From CAIXPS01 sp034430115 (GTDB taxonomy: Bacteria > Chloroflexota > Anaerolineae > J036 > Brachytrichaceae): a stretch of DNA of 64,000 bases. Made by a program: the position numbers and the translations under genes. This document shows positions 26,721 through 36,172 of this stretch, piece by piece. Under the pieces are notes generated by a model. It ran no database searches, had not been told where the DNA came from, and saw only the letters and a list, made by a program, of their open reading frames with translations. Numbering within the stretch: position 1 is the first letter of the stretch; the number at the start of each line of letters is the position of its first letter. The stretch spans positions 1 to 64,000 of the forward strand of contig DAOUFG010000078.1 of assembly GCA_034430115.1 (NCBI GenBank). The letters are read 5' to 3'.

Positions 26721-27743
26721 TTACTCCCACCCTCGCAACCACGGCGTGCGACTCACCAGAGTGCGTGAATAATATAAGCCCCTATGCTCTTTTGCCTGTT
26801 CTTCGCGTAACAATTCCTCTCTATCCCATTGAGCAAGCTGTTGCGTCTGTATAAGAATATCCTTCTTGGGACGAGCAAGTATGTAGTCAAATAAAGATGA
26901 ATTCGGATGTTTTGTCAGAAATTTCTCATCCGCGCGCATAATATGCTCCAACCAAGACAACTGTTCAGCAGAGCTTGCTCTTGAAAAGTTAACATTATGG
27001 GTTAGAACCACATATGCTAAAGCGCCACCTCCATGCTTGTAATCATCAATATGAAAATAACGCTGCAAAAAGGGAACGATTAACTCGGAGTGTATCGCTT
27101 CTGTAGGATCCAATGAGAGCATTGTGGGCAAGTGAGGGTAACGCATTTGTTGGCGAAGTGAAGTGGGCAATGTACTATTTAGCCACAAAGCCGCTACCCA
27201 TTGGCGAACAGGATACTGATTACGATGAGGCCCTACATAATCGTAACTCACAAAACATCCATCTTCTGGTAATAGTTCAGCAATCTTATGGAATATCCTG
27301 TTTAAATAAGCATTATGATGAGCTGCAGCATAATTCACAACGAGGTCGTAACCATCTTCAGGGAAGTCGGCGCTGTTTGTGTCCATTTGATAATAGCGTA
27401 AAGGTAACCCCATGGCTTTTTTACGTGCCTGTTCTAGCAAGCCAGTTAAAAAATCCACCCCCACAGCCTCATCAAATAATCCTTGTGCAAACAGAGCACG
27501 TTCTACCCACCCATCACCACAATTTAGGATCAGAGCTTTTTTAAAGCGGCGCCCTTTCACAGTCTTCTGAAAATACTCATCCCATGAGACAAAGACATCT
27601 CCGCTGATTCTCCGATTCACCTCCATTGCAATATAACGATAATCGTTCCAGTAGACGCCTTGATAATAATTGGCGTTTTTAATGCTTGGGACAATATTGT
27701 CAGATACCGGGGCAGGCCCAATTAAATCTCCCCCTTTATGCAT
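26721..27743 (-). CDS. Class I SAM-dependent methyltransferase
   Basis: The product of about 340 residues has a Rossmann methyltransferase core: ALILNCGDGWVERALFAQG (motif I, with CGDG in place of GxGxG), AVGVDFLTGLLEQARKKA (acidic loop) and YDLVVNYAAAHHNAYLNRIFHKIAELLPEDGCFV (motifs IV and V). It is last in a minus-strand run of glycosyltransferase genes and the chosen ATG overlaps the end of the upstream glycosyltransferase by 8 bases. A role in methylating the surface glycan is therefore plausible, and methylated glycan ends are what some Wzt proteins read. Longer starts run into the neighbouring gene. Confidence 0.8.
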   Translation of the reverse strand: MHKGGDLIGPAPVSDNIVPSIKNANYYQGVYWNDYRYIAMEVNRRISGDVFVSWDEYFQKTVKGRRFKKALILNCGDGWVERALFAQGLFDEAVGVDFLTGLLEQARKKAMGLPLRYYQMDTNSADFPEDGYDLVVNYAAAHHNAYLNRIFHKIAELLPEDGCFVSYDYVGPHRNQYPVRQWVAALWLNSTLPTSLRQQMRYPHLPTMLSLDPTEAIHSELIVPFLQRYFHIDDYKHGGGALAYVVLTHNVNFSRASSAEQLSWLEHIMRADEKFLTKHPNSSLFDYILARPKKDILIQTQQLAQWDREELLREEQAKEHRGLYYSRTLVSRTPWLRGWE

Positions 27744-29286
27744 TAATACGCTGCAAAGCTTGTTGTACATTTGCTTGAAAATGATTCTTGTCGTATTTTC
27801 GACTGTCGTGGAGAGCCGTGTCTGCCATTTTTTCACGCAATATCGGCTGTTCAATTAACGATTTTGTATAACCTTTTAACTCCCTAATACTATTCCACAA
27901 AAATCCATTGTATCCATGTCGCACGATTTCTGGTTGTCCGCCCCTGGCAATTACAACCGGCACACAGCCGGATGCCATAGCCTCCACGGTGGTAATGCCA
28001 AAATGTTCAAACTTTATTGGTTCTCGGTTTTCATCTTCTCCAAATCCACTGGCATGCCAGTAAATTGAGCTTTGGGCATAGAGTTGTACTAATTCTTGAA
28101 ACGACACATCTGTATGAACGACAATAGGGTATCCTCTAGCCTCTTCAATTACCCGCTGCAAATATTCCTGCTGAATAGCGCTCGGGCTTGTTCCTCCGAC
28201 TAAATGAAGTTCCCACCCCTGTAGTCCCTCGTTCAACATTTCCTTGAACGCACGAATCATCGCAAGGTGTTTCTTATTATGACTGCCCTCAAAGAATCGC
28301 CCCGCGTTGATTATCCAGGGATGTTTTTCCCCAGGCGCAAACTGATCGACATCAATCGGCGGATTCACCACGCAGCTATTATGTCCCCAATATGAGTGTA
28401 TCCAACGCTTCGTGAAATCCGATATCGCCCAAATCTCATCATATGTGTCGACGGCATCTAACAGTGAAGCAGAAGAGACTGGAGATATTCCATTCAACCT
28501 GAGTCCCCATTCCTTGAACCAATTTTCAAACAGAATCTGATAGAGCCGGTAACGAGGGTGTTCAATTTCAATATTCGACACAGCAATTTTATAAGGAGAT
28601 TCTCCTTTTTGCTCCGCCGACATTTCAGCCTGCAATTGCAGATCGTGAAACTTCTGATGGATCCCCGTTGGAACAATTAACTCGCACTGTGTAAACCTGT
28701 GATTTGCAGGCAATGGAATTTGTTGAACCATCTGGCTGTCCAGGTAAACCTGCACTTGTCGTACCGCTGTGTCTTGCGATGCAATATTGAAATGTATGGA
28801 ATAAGGCCTGTCACATACAGGCAGCTCGGCCTTGAGCTTAGAAGTCGCGGGTCTATACTGCTGTCCTCCTACGGTTGTCACACCAAACACGCCCTCTGTA
28901 AACGTGGGAACCATAAGCTGGCGCTTTATCTCTCTTCCAATCATGCTGCGAAATGTGGTCTGAGATGTAATTGGAAGAGGGAAGTAAACAACAAGTATGC
29001 TATGAGGTGCCTGCGAGGGCACAAGGTCAAGGTGAGATGCATTAATGAAAAGGTCATAGTTAGATGTGATCGAGCCCAACTCCATAGCGGGATGGTCGGG
29101 TATCACAAGAAAATTAACACGCGATATTTCCACATTTAGTCTGCTACTAGCAACCTCCCTAGATACAGATGTGTGACTTATCACATCGACCGAGTGTTCT
29201 TTGCTTAGGTATTCAGCTATCGCAAGGCTATGTTTTTCCCCTCCACCCAGAGTCGATAACCAACGGTTATAAATTGCGACGCGCAT
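27736..29286 (-). CDS. Glycosyltransferase (GT4-like) with an internal beta-rich insertion
   Basis: The product of 516 residues is GT-B fold. The C-terminal half is a good GT4 donor domain (NAGRFFEGSHNKKHLAMIRAFKEM, HLVGG, VHTDVSFQELVQLYAQSSIYWHASGFGE, EHFGITTVEAMASGCVPVVIARGGQPEIV). The N-terminal acceptor domain begins MRVAIYNRWLSTLGGGEKHSLAIAEYL. Residues of about 135-245 do not look like GT4 sequence. They are beta-rich (for example PYSIHFNIASQDTAVRQVQVYLD and ELIVPTG) and appear inserted between two acceptor-domain elements. The start is five bases after the previous gene's stop. Donor and acceptor sugars are unknown. Confidence 0.85.
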   Translation of the reverse strand: MRVAIYNRWLSTLGGGEKHSLAIAEYLSKEHSVDVISHTSVSREVASSRLNVEISRVNFLVIPDHPAMELGSITSNYDLFINASHLDLVPSQAPHSILVVYFPLPITSQTTFRSMIGREIKRQLMVPTFTEGVFGVTTVGGQQYRPATSKLKAELPVCDRPYSIHFNIASQDTAVRQVQVYLDSQMVQQIPLPANHRFTQCELIVPTGIHQKFHDLQLQAEMSAEQKGESPYKIAVSNIEIEHPRYRLYQILFENWFKEWGLRLNGISPVSSASLLDAVDTYDEIWAISDFTKRWIHSYWGHNSCVVNPPIDVDQFAPGEKHPWIINAGRFFEGSHNKKHLAMIRAFKEMLNEGLQGWELHLVGGTSPSAIQQEYLQRVIEEARGYPIVVHTDVSFQELVQLYAQSSIYWHASGFGEDENREPIKFEHFGITTVEAMASGCVPVVIARGGQPEIVRHGYNGFLWNSIRELKGYTKSLIEQPILREKMADTALHDSRKYDKNHFQANVQQALQRINA

Positions 29287-29290
29287 CTTT

Positions 29291-30688
29291 TTACTCGCTA
29301 TTTTTATCCTCAACGAACCATCTGGAAATACTTACTTGCTTCACTTTCCGTGAAGACTGAATATGGTGACGTCTGTGAATCAACTTTGGAGCCCAACTAA
29401 AGAGAGTCACACATATATGAATTTGGATTAGCACTTGCCTAAAATACGGCCTCCATCCCTTACGTCTGTGCGAAATCATGCTCATCATATTCACAGCGTT
29501 ACGAACAACGCTCGCAGCAAAACCCAGCCAAGCGTCTCTAATTTGTGATGTTGAGCCGTTTTTGAACACCATGGCCAGCCGGTTACGCTCTGTCAGATAC
29601 ATGAAACGAGGAGACCACTCTTCTGACGTACCACAATGAACATGTCGGACTACAGCCTGCGGTGAGTAAAGTACTTGCCAATTTCTCAGATGTGCCCGCC
29701 AAGACAAATCCATGTCTTCGTAGTAAGCGAAGAAGTCATCATCCAGCAGGCCAATATCGTCTAACATTGTGCGGCGCATTAACAAACTAGCGCCACAACC
29801 AGCAAATACATCCTCGACCTGGTTATATTGTTCTCTGTCCGTTTCATAGAATACTTCAGATCTACGCACATAGACCCCACGATCTCGCCCGTAACCACCT
29901 CGAAGGGCAACTGTTCCAGCATTTTGTACCAACGGCAGCGCAGCATTGCGCGTTGTTGCAGGTAGCGTCAAGATGTAGTCTGCTGGAACCACACTTGACA
30001 CTTGTATTTGTGCAAGTGAACTCAGTCCAGACATTATGTGCACGGGGAGATTAGTGGCACATGAGGCGGATAGTCTCAAACACAATTGCCAGGGGCCATC
30101 ACCAGTGGGAATAGGAACACCCAGAAGTGCTTTTTTGTCAATCCGGCGAAATCGTTCTCCCGAGGGGAGAATTTCCCATTGACTGAAGCCTTGCAAGTAC
30201 TGTACATGCCCTCTTGACACACCGCTATCAACGCCTGAAATGATTACGCCACAGCTTTGATCATCGCGCGCAAGCAGGCTAGCCTCAGTCTCAATTGATA
30301 TCTCAAATTGGTCGTGGAATAACTGCAGATGCCCAGTAACTATCCCCGCATCTTGGTTTGCTTCTGCAACAGAAATCATGTTCTCCAGCCAATTTGATGT
30401 GACTGCTGTGTCGTTATTCAACAATACAATGTAGTCTCCACGCGCGTATTGGATAGCAGTGTTACATCCACCAGTAAATCCAAGATTAACTCGATTTACG
30501 ACAAGTCGCACGCTGGGGTAATGATCTTGTACAAATTGGATCGAACCATCGCTTGATCCGTTATCCACCAGAATAATTTCGTAGCAATCTGTTGGGTAAC
30601 TCTGTAGAAGTAAAGCGTCTAAGCAAGTAGCTAAATATTGCCTACCATTGAAGTTGGGGATAATCACCGATGCGAATGGTAAACTCAT
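29291..30688 (-). CDS. Family 2 glycosyltransferase with an internal insertion
   Basis: The 465-residue product is a GT-A enzyme: SVIIPNFNGRQYL, LVDNGSSDGS, GDYIVLLNNDT (the DxD-like site), and DDDFFAYYEDMDLSWRAHLRNW with the ED base region. Such rhamnosyltransferase-like enzymes are usually about 300-340 residues. The surplus lies at about residues 130-252, a beta-rich stretch (PWQLCLRLSASC...AQIQVSSVVPADYILTLPATT) just before the QNAGTVALRGGYGRDRG element. The ATG has GGGGAAAG just upstream and overlaps the previous gene by 4 bases. It is AT-rich. Confidence 0.87.
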   Translation of the reverse strand: MSLPFASVIIPNFNGRQYLATCLDALLLQSYPTDCYEIILVDNGSSDGSIQFVQDHYPSVRLVVNRVNLGFTGGCNTAIQYARGDYIVLLNNDTAVTSNWLENMISVAEANQDAGIVTGHLQLFHDQFEISIETEASLLARDDQSCGVIISGVDSGVSRGHVQYLQGFSQWEILPSGERFRRIDKKALLGVPIPTGDGPWQLCLRLSASCATNLPVHIMSGLSSLAQIQVSSVVPADYILTLPATTRNAALPLVQNAGTVALRGGYGRDRGVYVRRSEVFYETDREQYNQVEDVFAGCGASLLMRRTMLDDIGLLDDDFFAYYEDMDLSWRAHLRNWQVLYSPQAVVRHVHCGTSEEWSPRFMYLTERNRLAMVFKNGSTSQIRDAWLGFAASVVRNAVNMMSMISHRRKGWRPYFRQVLIQIHICVTLFSWAPKLIHRRHHIQSSRKVKQVSISRWFVEDKNSE

Positions 30689-32145
30689 GCTTTCCCCAAT
30701 GTGCGCTTAACCCAAAAGTAAAGCCGCAGTGGCAATAGGCGATGATATCGCGCAAGTGACTGTTCCAAGGCGATTCGCTCTTTAGTCTGCCTTTCCAATG
30801 CAGCGTCTCTCTCTTGAACAATTTGCGACCAATACCTATCTTTATCTTGAGCGACTCGTTGGGCCTCCGTCAAGGTTTCACGATCTGACACACGGATACG
30901 CTTTTCTCGTGATTGAGATAGAGGTTCAATTACTCGTCTATACATCAATCGGACATGCTCAAGCCCATGTTGCCAGTCATTTGCCATAAGATTCTTTAAC
31001 CCAGATGGTTCAACGAATCCGCCAAATATCGCGCTAATACCATAGCTATTCATCAATTGATAATGTGCCTGTTGATACTCTGAGGAGCCAAACCAAGGGG
31101 CAAGAGTAAGCGAGTTGGTCCGTGAAAAAATGTCCATATCTTTACGGCGACGATGATCCTGAATCAACTTCCTTTTAGTCATAATATCGTCGAAGTGATC
31201 CACTACATCATTCATTGCCGTAATCTGCGCATGCTCGTACCAGAACATATCATATTGTAGTGGCTCTTCCTCAGAAGAAGGACGTTGCACTTTGTTCTCA
31301 AAACGGCACCGATCCATATCAACACCACTCGTTCGGGCCAGTAAATATATATGTTTAAACTGCAACATCAGAGCCAGTGGCAATATCTGATCAAGGTATC
31401 GCTGCTCATAGTTTTTTAATATGGTAAAAAGGGCATTCTTTTCTAAGATGTATGCCATCTGGGCTGGAGATTTTTTTGATGATGTGCCAAAGTGCACATG
31501 GTAGCAGATGGATTGGGGAGCGAAAAGTACTTTATATCCTAATATCCATAGCCGCCAACCTAAATCAACATCCTCGTAATAACTCCCATAGGCTTCATCA
31601 AACCCCCCTACTTCCAAGAAGATTTTTCTGCTTATTAACATCGCCCCTCCACAGGGGGCAAGTATCGCTCGTACTGTGTCATATAATGGCTTGTCCGGCT
31701 CGTGGTAACCTTCAGCCGTTGCACGGCCCAGGAATGAAATAAGTGTTCCTCCAAAGTCAATAGCCTTACCATCCCAAGTAAGGATTTTTGAGCTAGCGCA
31801 TATAGCGTCTGGAGCGTTACCAAGCGCATTGACTAGTCCCAACAACCAATGCGGCTCCACTCGCATATCCGAATTCAGGAAGGCGACAAATTCACTTCCC
31901 ACCTGCTCGGACGCTTTGTTGTTACCCCTACAGAATCCATAATTCTGCTCAAATGCGATGATTCGTACCTTGGGGAAGTTTTGCCGTACATATTCAACAG
32001 AACCATCACTAGAACCGTTATCAGCTAAAACGAGTTCTACCCGATCTATGGGATATTCAAGGGCAGATAATGAAGCAAAGCACTCCTGCATGTAACGCAG
32101 GCCGTTATAGTTCAAGACAATAACACTAACTGAAGGTAGTTCCAT
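30685..32145 (-). CDS. Family 2 glycosyltransferase with C-terminal coiled coil
   Basis: The 486-residue product has a GT-A domain in about 1-270: SVIVLNYNGLRYMQECFASL, LADNGSSDGSVEYV, SEFVAFLNSDMRVE (DxD-like) and GGFDEAYGSYYEDVDLGWRLW. The C-terminal part is helical and rich in charged residues, with a probable coiled coil at about 425-465 (AQRVAQDKDRYWSQIVQERDAAL...) and a basic end. Coiled coils like this sometimes organise glycan chain-length control or membrane assembly, but the function here is unknown. AAGGTGG lies eight bases before the ATG. It is translationally coupled to the next glycosyltransferase gene. Confidence 0.87.
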   Translation of the reverse strand: MELPSVSVIVLNYNGLRYMQECFASLSALEYPIDRVELVLADNGSSDGSVEYVRQNFPKVRIIAFEQNYGFCRGNNKASEQVGSEFVAFLNSDMRVEPHWLLGLVNALGNAPDAICASSKILTWDGKAIDFGGTLISFLGRATAEGYHEPDKPLYDTVRAILAPCGGAMLISRKIFLEVGGFDEAYGSYYEDVDLGWRLWILGYKVLFAPQSICYHVHFGTSSKKSPAQMAYILEKNALFTILKNYEQRYLDQILPLALMLQFKHIYLLARTSGVDMDRCRFENKVQRPSSEEEPLQYDMFWYEHAQITAMNDVVDHFDDIMTKRKLIQDHRRRKDMDIFSRTNSLTLAPWFGSSEYQQAHYQLMNSYGISAIFGGFVEPSGLKNLMANDWQHGLEHVRLMYRRVIEPLSQSREKRIRVSDRETLTEAQRVAQDKDRYWSQIVQERDAALERQTKERIALEQSLARYHRLLPLRLYFWVKRTLGKA

Positions 32146-32156
32146 GAATTGCCACC

Positions 32157-33548
32157 TTACAATCCGCGAAAATATCGAATAATATGCTGCAGTAGACCAT
32201 CGTTGCCACGGATATAGGACCTTCTTGATCTACCACTTGTATTTTCTGAAGAAGCGGCGTAGAACCGACGTGAATTCACATATGAACGATATGGGTCATT
32301 ATTGTTGTCTTTCTCATATAACGGAGGATGCATTGACGGCTCCATTTTATCCGATGCATTATACGGAGCAGCGCAGAAATTCTGTAAACAACGAGTGGTA
32401 TTAGTCCACGTCAATTGCTGTGCAACTCGCTTAAAATGAGTTACGAACTGCCCCCGTTGTATCTCGCAACTTCTAAGAATAGCATCCGCTGTGCTTTGCA
32501 CGTCACCATAATCCACTACCCATCCAAGATGCTCTCTCTCAACAATTTCACTCAACACATCTCCCCGCGTTACAATCATTGGCAAAGCAGCCCAAATATA
32601 ATCAAGCAAGCGTGTTCGGAATGAATACCTCGTTTCTATATGCTCGAAATGCAAACTGACACCAATATCTGCTTCAAGCAAGTAATTTTGCCGCTCAGTA
32701 TAAGGGGTCCAGTCTCTAAAAAATACTGTGGTCTCATATAACCCCAATTCTTGAGATAATGCAATTGCACGTTCAACCATATCGCCGACGACAACCGATG
32801 AATTTGGATGCCGGATCCCCATAAACACAAGCTTTACATCCTCACGATGCCCTCTAACTGACGCCATCGCGCGAATCAAAGTCAATGGGTCGAACCAGTT
32901 ATATATTCCTCCCCCCCAAACAATCACTTTATCAGATTGCCCTATCTTGGGATGCACTCCTTTCATAACGGGATTAATGTGCACTGGTGGACTATCAGGG
33001 ATTCCAAATGCGACTACATCTATTAGGTGTCGAAGCGAAGGATCGTCATCATAAGTCGCCGTATTGACACGGTTAAACGCACTTAACCAACCCAGCCAAT
33101 AATCTCGTTGTCGCTCGCTCGCACATAGGAAGAAATCACCCGATTTAATCAGATCAACAATGGCAGCATTTGCTTGATGTTGTACTTCCAGTCTTCTAGG
33201 GAGTGATTGCCCTTTAAACAAAGGAAAACTCTCAAGTTGGAAAGGATCATAAAGATCAACGACAAGAGGCATTTCCAACTCCTTAAGAAAGGGGTGGGCC
33301 TGCAACATATATCCTGAAATAATTATCACATCGTTACTATGTGCTATTACTTTCAGATTTGACGCATCATATGTCTCCAGCTTGAAGGATTGATTTACAA
33401 ACGAAGCTGGGAATTGATACGGTGTGGCAAGAGTTACCTCAGCTTGATGGCTTAACACACGAGCGAATTCCCAACACCGTACTGCTGGCCCAGCCATAGA
33501 GTCACCTATTACATCATGCGTAAGTACCAGAATTCTATGCTTTGACAT
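32157..33548 (-). CDS. Glycosyltransferase, GT4-like
   Basis: The 463-residue product has a GT-B fold. The N-terminus HRILVLTHDVIGDSMAGPAVRCWEFARVLS is the typical start of one GT4-type subgroup, and VVDLYDPFQLE, VIVWGGGIYNWFDPLTLIRAM, VFMG and DIGVSLHFEHIETRYSFRTRLLDYIWAALPMIVTRGD mark the donor domain. The last about 70 residues (after LQNFCAAP) are polar, rich in Asn, Ser and Arg, and outside the fold. It lies upstream of the two GT2 genes in the same direction with an 11-base gap. The sugar specificity is unknown. Confidence 0.85.
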   Translation of the reverse strand: MSKHRILVLTHDVIGDSMAGPAVRCWEFARVLSHQAEVTLATPYQFPASFVNQSFKLETYDASNLKVIAHSNDVIIISGYMLQAHPFLKELEMPLVVDLYDPFQLESFPLFKGQSLPRRLEVQHQANAAIVDLIKSGDFFLCASERQRDYWLGWLSAFNRVNTATYDDDPSLRHLIDVVAFGIPDSPPVHINPVMKGVHPKIGQSDKVIVWGGGIYNWFDPLTLIRAMASVRGHREDVKLVFMGIRHPNSSVVVGDMVERAIALSQELGLYETTVFFRDWTPYTERQNYLLEADIGVSLHFEHIETRYSFRTRLLDYIWAALPMIVTRGDVLSEIVEREHLGWVVDYGDVQSTADAILRSCEIQRGQFVTHFKRVAQQLTWTNTTRCLQNFCAAPYNASDKMEPSMHPPLYEKDNNNDPYRSYVNSRRFYAASSENTSGRSRRSYIRGNDGLLQHIIRYFRGL

Positions 33549-33773
33549 ATATGATTCTTAGACTTCCCATTGTTCTGCCAGTCATGCTGATGGGCAACAC
33601 TATCCGTCCACAAGCATCATCACACGTGGCGAGATATCTCAAGCTGGGTTCTTCGGGTATAAATTCCCCATTCACAAATCAAAGATGCTAGAGATAGGAT
33701 ATTGCTTCATAACAAGAAGACTCTTGCTCTACTTAGCAGATATCCTATGATAATCTCCTGTGAGAATACAGCT
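33549..33773. other. AT-rich intergenic gap inside the glycosyltransferase cluster
   Basis: No gene, RNA or repeat of the other families is visible here. It separates two minus-strand glycosyltransferase genes and should hold the promoter of the four-gene run to the left, but I could not pick a convincing -35/-10 pair. Confidence 0.3.
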
Positions 33774-34760
33774 TCAATTCTTGAGACGTAAATGTTTATA
33801 CCTCGTTGGCACTAACCATAGTGGCTCAAATGGCATTAGCATTGCATATATTGTCAATTGGGAAACCCTCTTTTCCCTGTCGAATCTTTTCATCCATATT
33901 GCGCACAGACCTCGAACCCCCTGTATCCGACCATAGATAGCATTTGTATCACCACGTGTTAGAAGAGCATATACTATTGCCGCAAAGTCATACGCCACAA
34001 TCAGCGGCAAATATAGCCAGAGTTGTGGCGTAGGGTAATTCTTTGCAATCAGCCACACCTTATTGCGTCCGAGCAAACGATTCTTGAAGGGGCTGCCCTC
34101 CCCACCTGTTGCGGAGTGATGATGCAACACACGCGCCTGCGGCACACACAGCGCCTGCCAGCCAGCCCATTGGGCGCGCCAGGCCAGGTCCACATCCTCC
34201 AGGTAGGCAAAGAAGTCCTCATCGAAGAGACCAATCTCATCCAGCATCGCACGCCGATACAGGGCCGCCCCTGCACATGCCCCAAAGACAGGTGTAGGGT
34301 GCTTCTGGATGGCGCTGACCGGCTGTCCACCTTGCAAGTCCCAGGCGATGCCGGCGCGATCGACTGCAATGCCGGCCGAGTTGATAACCTCGGGCCGATC
34401 TGCGAATAGCATGACGGATGCTGCCGTGCCCACGCCAGGGTTTTCGTCCAGCACTCGCACAAGCGCCTCCAGCCAACCCGCATCCGCGACCGTGTCATTA
34501 TTCAACGTGGCGACATATTCCGCGTGGCCGGCTCGGATGCCCTGATTGTTTGCCTCAGCAAATCCTCTGTTATCAGGGTTGCAAATCAGGTGCACGTTGG
34601 GGTAACGATCTCTCAGAAACTCAACCGAGCCGTCGGTCGAGCCGTTATCCACCAGCCAAACCTGAAAATCAGCGAACGTTTGGCGTGCGAGCGCTTCCAG
34701 GCACGGAGCAAGGTATTTCAATCCATTCCAGTTTACGATGACGACGTCAACAGATGGCAT
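33774..34760 (-). CDS. Family 2 glycosyltransferase (rhamnosyltransferase-like)
   Basis: The 328-residue product is a compact GT-A enzyme: DVVIVNWNGLKYLAPCLEAL, LVDNGSTDGSVEFLRDRYP, EYVATLNNDT (DxD-like), FDEDFFAYLEDVDLAWRAQWAGW and HHHSATGGEGS near the end of the domain. It serves as a full-length reference for the larger GT2 at 29291, which has about 130 extra residues in the middle. AAGGAAAT lies just before the ATG. Base composition changes inside the gene: the N-terminal coding part is mostly GC-rich (37 of 60 in 34081-34140) and the C-terminal part is AT-rich (27 of 60 in 33961-34020, lower further left). Confidence 0.88.
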   Translation of the reverse strand: MPSVDVVIVNWNGLKYLAPCLEALARQTFADFQVWLVDNGSTDGSVEFLRDRYPNVHLICNPDNRGFAEANNQGIRAGHAEYVATLNNDTVADAGWLEALVRVLDENPGVGTAASVMLFADRPEVINSAGIAVDRAGIAWDLQGGQPVSAIQKHPTPVFGACAGAALYRRAMLDEIGLFDEDFFAYLEDVDLAWRAQWAGWQALCVPQARVLHHHSATGGEGSPFKNRLLGRNKVWLIAKNYPTPQLWLYLPLIVAYDFAAIVYALLTRGDTNAIYGRIQGVRGLCAIWMKRFDREKRVSQLTIYAMLMPFEPLWLVPTRYKHLRLKN

Positions 34761-35047
34761 ATATTTCCTTCAGGGGATGAGTATAATCTCAAAGTCACAT
34801 AGACCATCAATAGAAGGTTAGCACCTATTCAAAGCCACATTTGGTCTGCGCGCAACGTCTAGCTTGCACAAACCGTGAGATGAGCAGCAGCACTTCAACG
34901 CTACGCACAGGCCATGTACACACTGATTCACTTCATGTATCTTGAGCCGTCATCGCGCGTGCTTCTACCGGCGGCCATCTGAAATTACCATACCTACCAA
35001 GATCACATAAACTAAATCTGATATTGATTGAACGGAAAGAGGAACAC
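34761..35047. other. Divergent intergenic region
   Basis: It lies between the divergent glycosyltransferase and epimerase genes. It is AT-rich near 35000 (ATCACATAAACTAAATCTGATATTG), which may contain the promoter for the epimerase, and AGAGGAACAC before its ATG is a good ribosome-binding site. No gene or known repeat is seen. Confidence 0.35.
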
Positions 35048-36076
35048 ATGAAAACCTTTATTACGGGAGGAGTCGGGTTCATTGGCTGCAACATGGCAGC
35101 ACGATTCCTCAAGCGGGGCGACCAGGTCACCATCTTCGACAACCTCTCTCGCCCTCGCACCGACAATAACCTAAGCTGGCTAAAGCAGCAGTTCGGCGAG
35201 GACTGTCTGCACTTCGTCAAAGGGGACGTGCGGGATTTCGAGGCGCTCTCGCAGGCCGTGAGCAGCGCCGCCCCCGACCTGCTGGTGCACCTTGCCAGCC
35301 AGGTGGCCGTCACCACCTCCGTGAAGGACCCACGCGAGGATTTTGAAATCAACGCGCTGGGCACCTTCAACGTGCTGGAGGCCGCTCGCGCTCAGAGCAC
35401 CCCACCGGCGGTATTCTTCGCCTCCACAAACAAGGTGTATGGCGGCATGGAAGACGTCGCCGTTGTAGAGGGAGAGACGCGTTACCGCTATCGCGATTTG
35501 CCCCTAGGGGTGAGCGAACAACAGCCACTGGACTTCCACTCTCCCTATGGCTGCTCCAAAGGCACCGGCGATCAATACGTGCGTGACTACGCACGCATCT
35601 ACGGCATGCGCACGGTCGTCTTCCGCCAGAGCTGCATCTATGGTGAACGCCAGTTCGGCGTGGAAGATCAGGGCTGGGTGGCACACTTCATCATCGCCGC
35701 TGCGATGAAGCGCTCGATCAATATCTATGGCGACGGCAAACAGGTACGTGACCTGCTATACGTGCAGGACCTGATCAACGCCTACGAGTCGGCCTGGCAA
35801 CAATTGGATAAAGCCAGCGGCCAGGTGTTCAACGTGGGCGGCGGCATGGCAAACACACTCTCCATCTGGGCGGAATTCGGCCCGCTATTGGAGCAGATGG
35901 CAGGCCACCCCATCCCCATCCATCGGGGGGACTGGCGCCCCGGCGACCAGCCCGTATTCATCAGCGACAACAGCAAAGCTAAACGCGTATTAGGCTGGGA
36001 ACCTCACGTTTCGGTAAAAGAAGGTGTACAGAAGCTGTGGGATTGGGTCAGTTCCAATCCAGACCTGTTCAAGTGA
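35048..36076 (+). CDS. NAD-dependent epimerase, CDP-paratose 2-epimerase-like
   Basis: An extended SDR sugar-nucleotide epimerase of 342 residues: ITGGVGFIGCNMAARFLKRGDQVTIFDNLSRP at the N-terminus, DVRDFEAL, HLASQVAVTTSVKDP, ASTNKVYGGMED and the catalytic SPYGCSKGTGDQYVRDYARIYGMRTVVFRQSCIYGERQFG. The QSCIYG and EDQGWVAHFI segments are characteristic of CDP-paratose (tyvelose) 2-epimerases. No CDP-glucose dehydratase or related gene is nearby, so the true substrate is uncertain. The ATG used has AGAGGA six bases before it. A strong terminator follows the gene. Confidence 0.85.
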   Translation: MKTFITGGVGFIGCNMAARFLKRGDQVTIFDNLSRPRTDNNLSWLKQQFGEDCLHFVKGDVRDFEALSQAVSSAAPDLLVHLASQVAVTTSVKDPREDFEINALGTFNVLEAARAQSTPPAVFFASTNKVYGGMEDVAVVEGETRYRYRDLPLGVSEQQPLDFHSPYGCSKGTGDQYVRDYARIYGMRTVVFRQSCIYGERQFGVEDQGWVAHFIIAAAMKRSINIYGDGKQVRDLLYVQDLINAYESAWQQLDKASGQVFNVGGGMANTLSIWAEFGPLLEQMAGHPIPIHRGDWRPGDQPVFISDNSKAKRVLGWEPHVSVKEGVQKLWDWVSSNPDLFK

Positions 36077-36107
36077 CGTCCCCGCCTCGTCCGCACGTAA
36101 CCAGGGG

Positions 36108-36141
36108 CCTCCGGCAAGCACAACGTTTGCCGGAGGTTTTT
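36108..36141 (+). terminator. Rho-independent terminator of the epimerase gene
   Basis: CCTCCGGCAA (36108-36117) pairs with TTGCCGGAGG (36127-36136) around a 9-base loop and is followed directly by TTTTT. This is a canonical hairpin plus U-tract, 31 bases after the stop codon. Confidence 0.9.
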
Positions 36142-36156
36142 GTTTCACATGAAACA
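36141..36156. promoter_or_regulatory. parS-like site 1 (one mismatch)
   Basis: TGTTTCACATGAAACA differs at one base from the ParB-binding palindrome TGTTTCACGTGAAACA. It begins in the tail of the terminator and lies 32 bases from the perfect site at 36173. Confidence 0.7.
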
Positions 36157-36172
36157 TCGAAGGGCCTACGGA

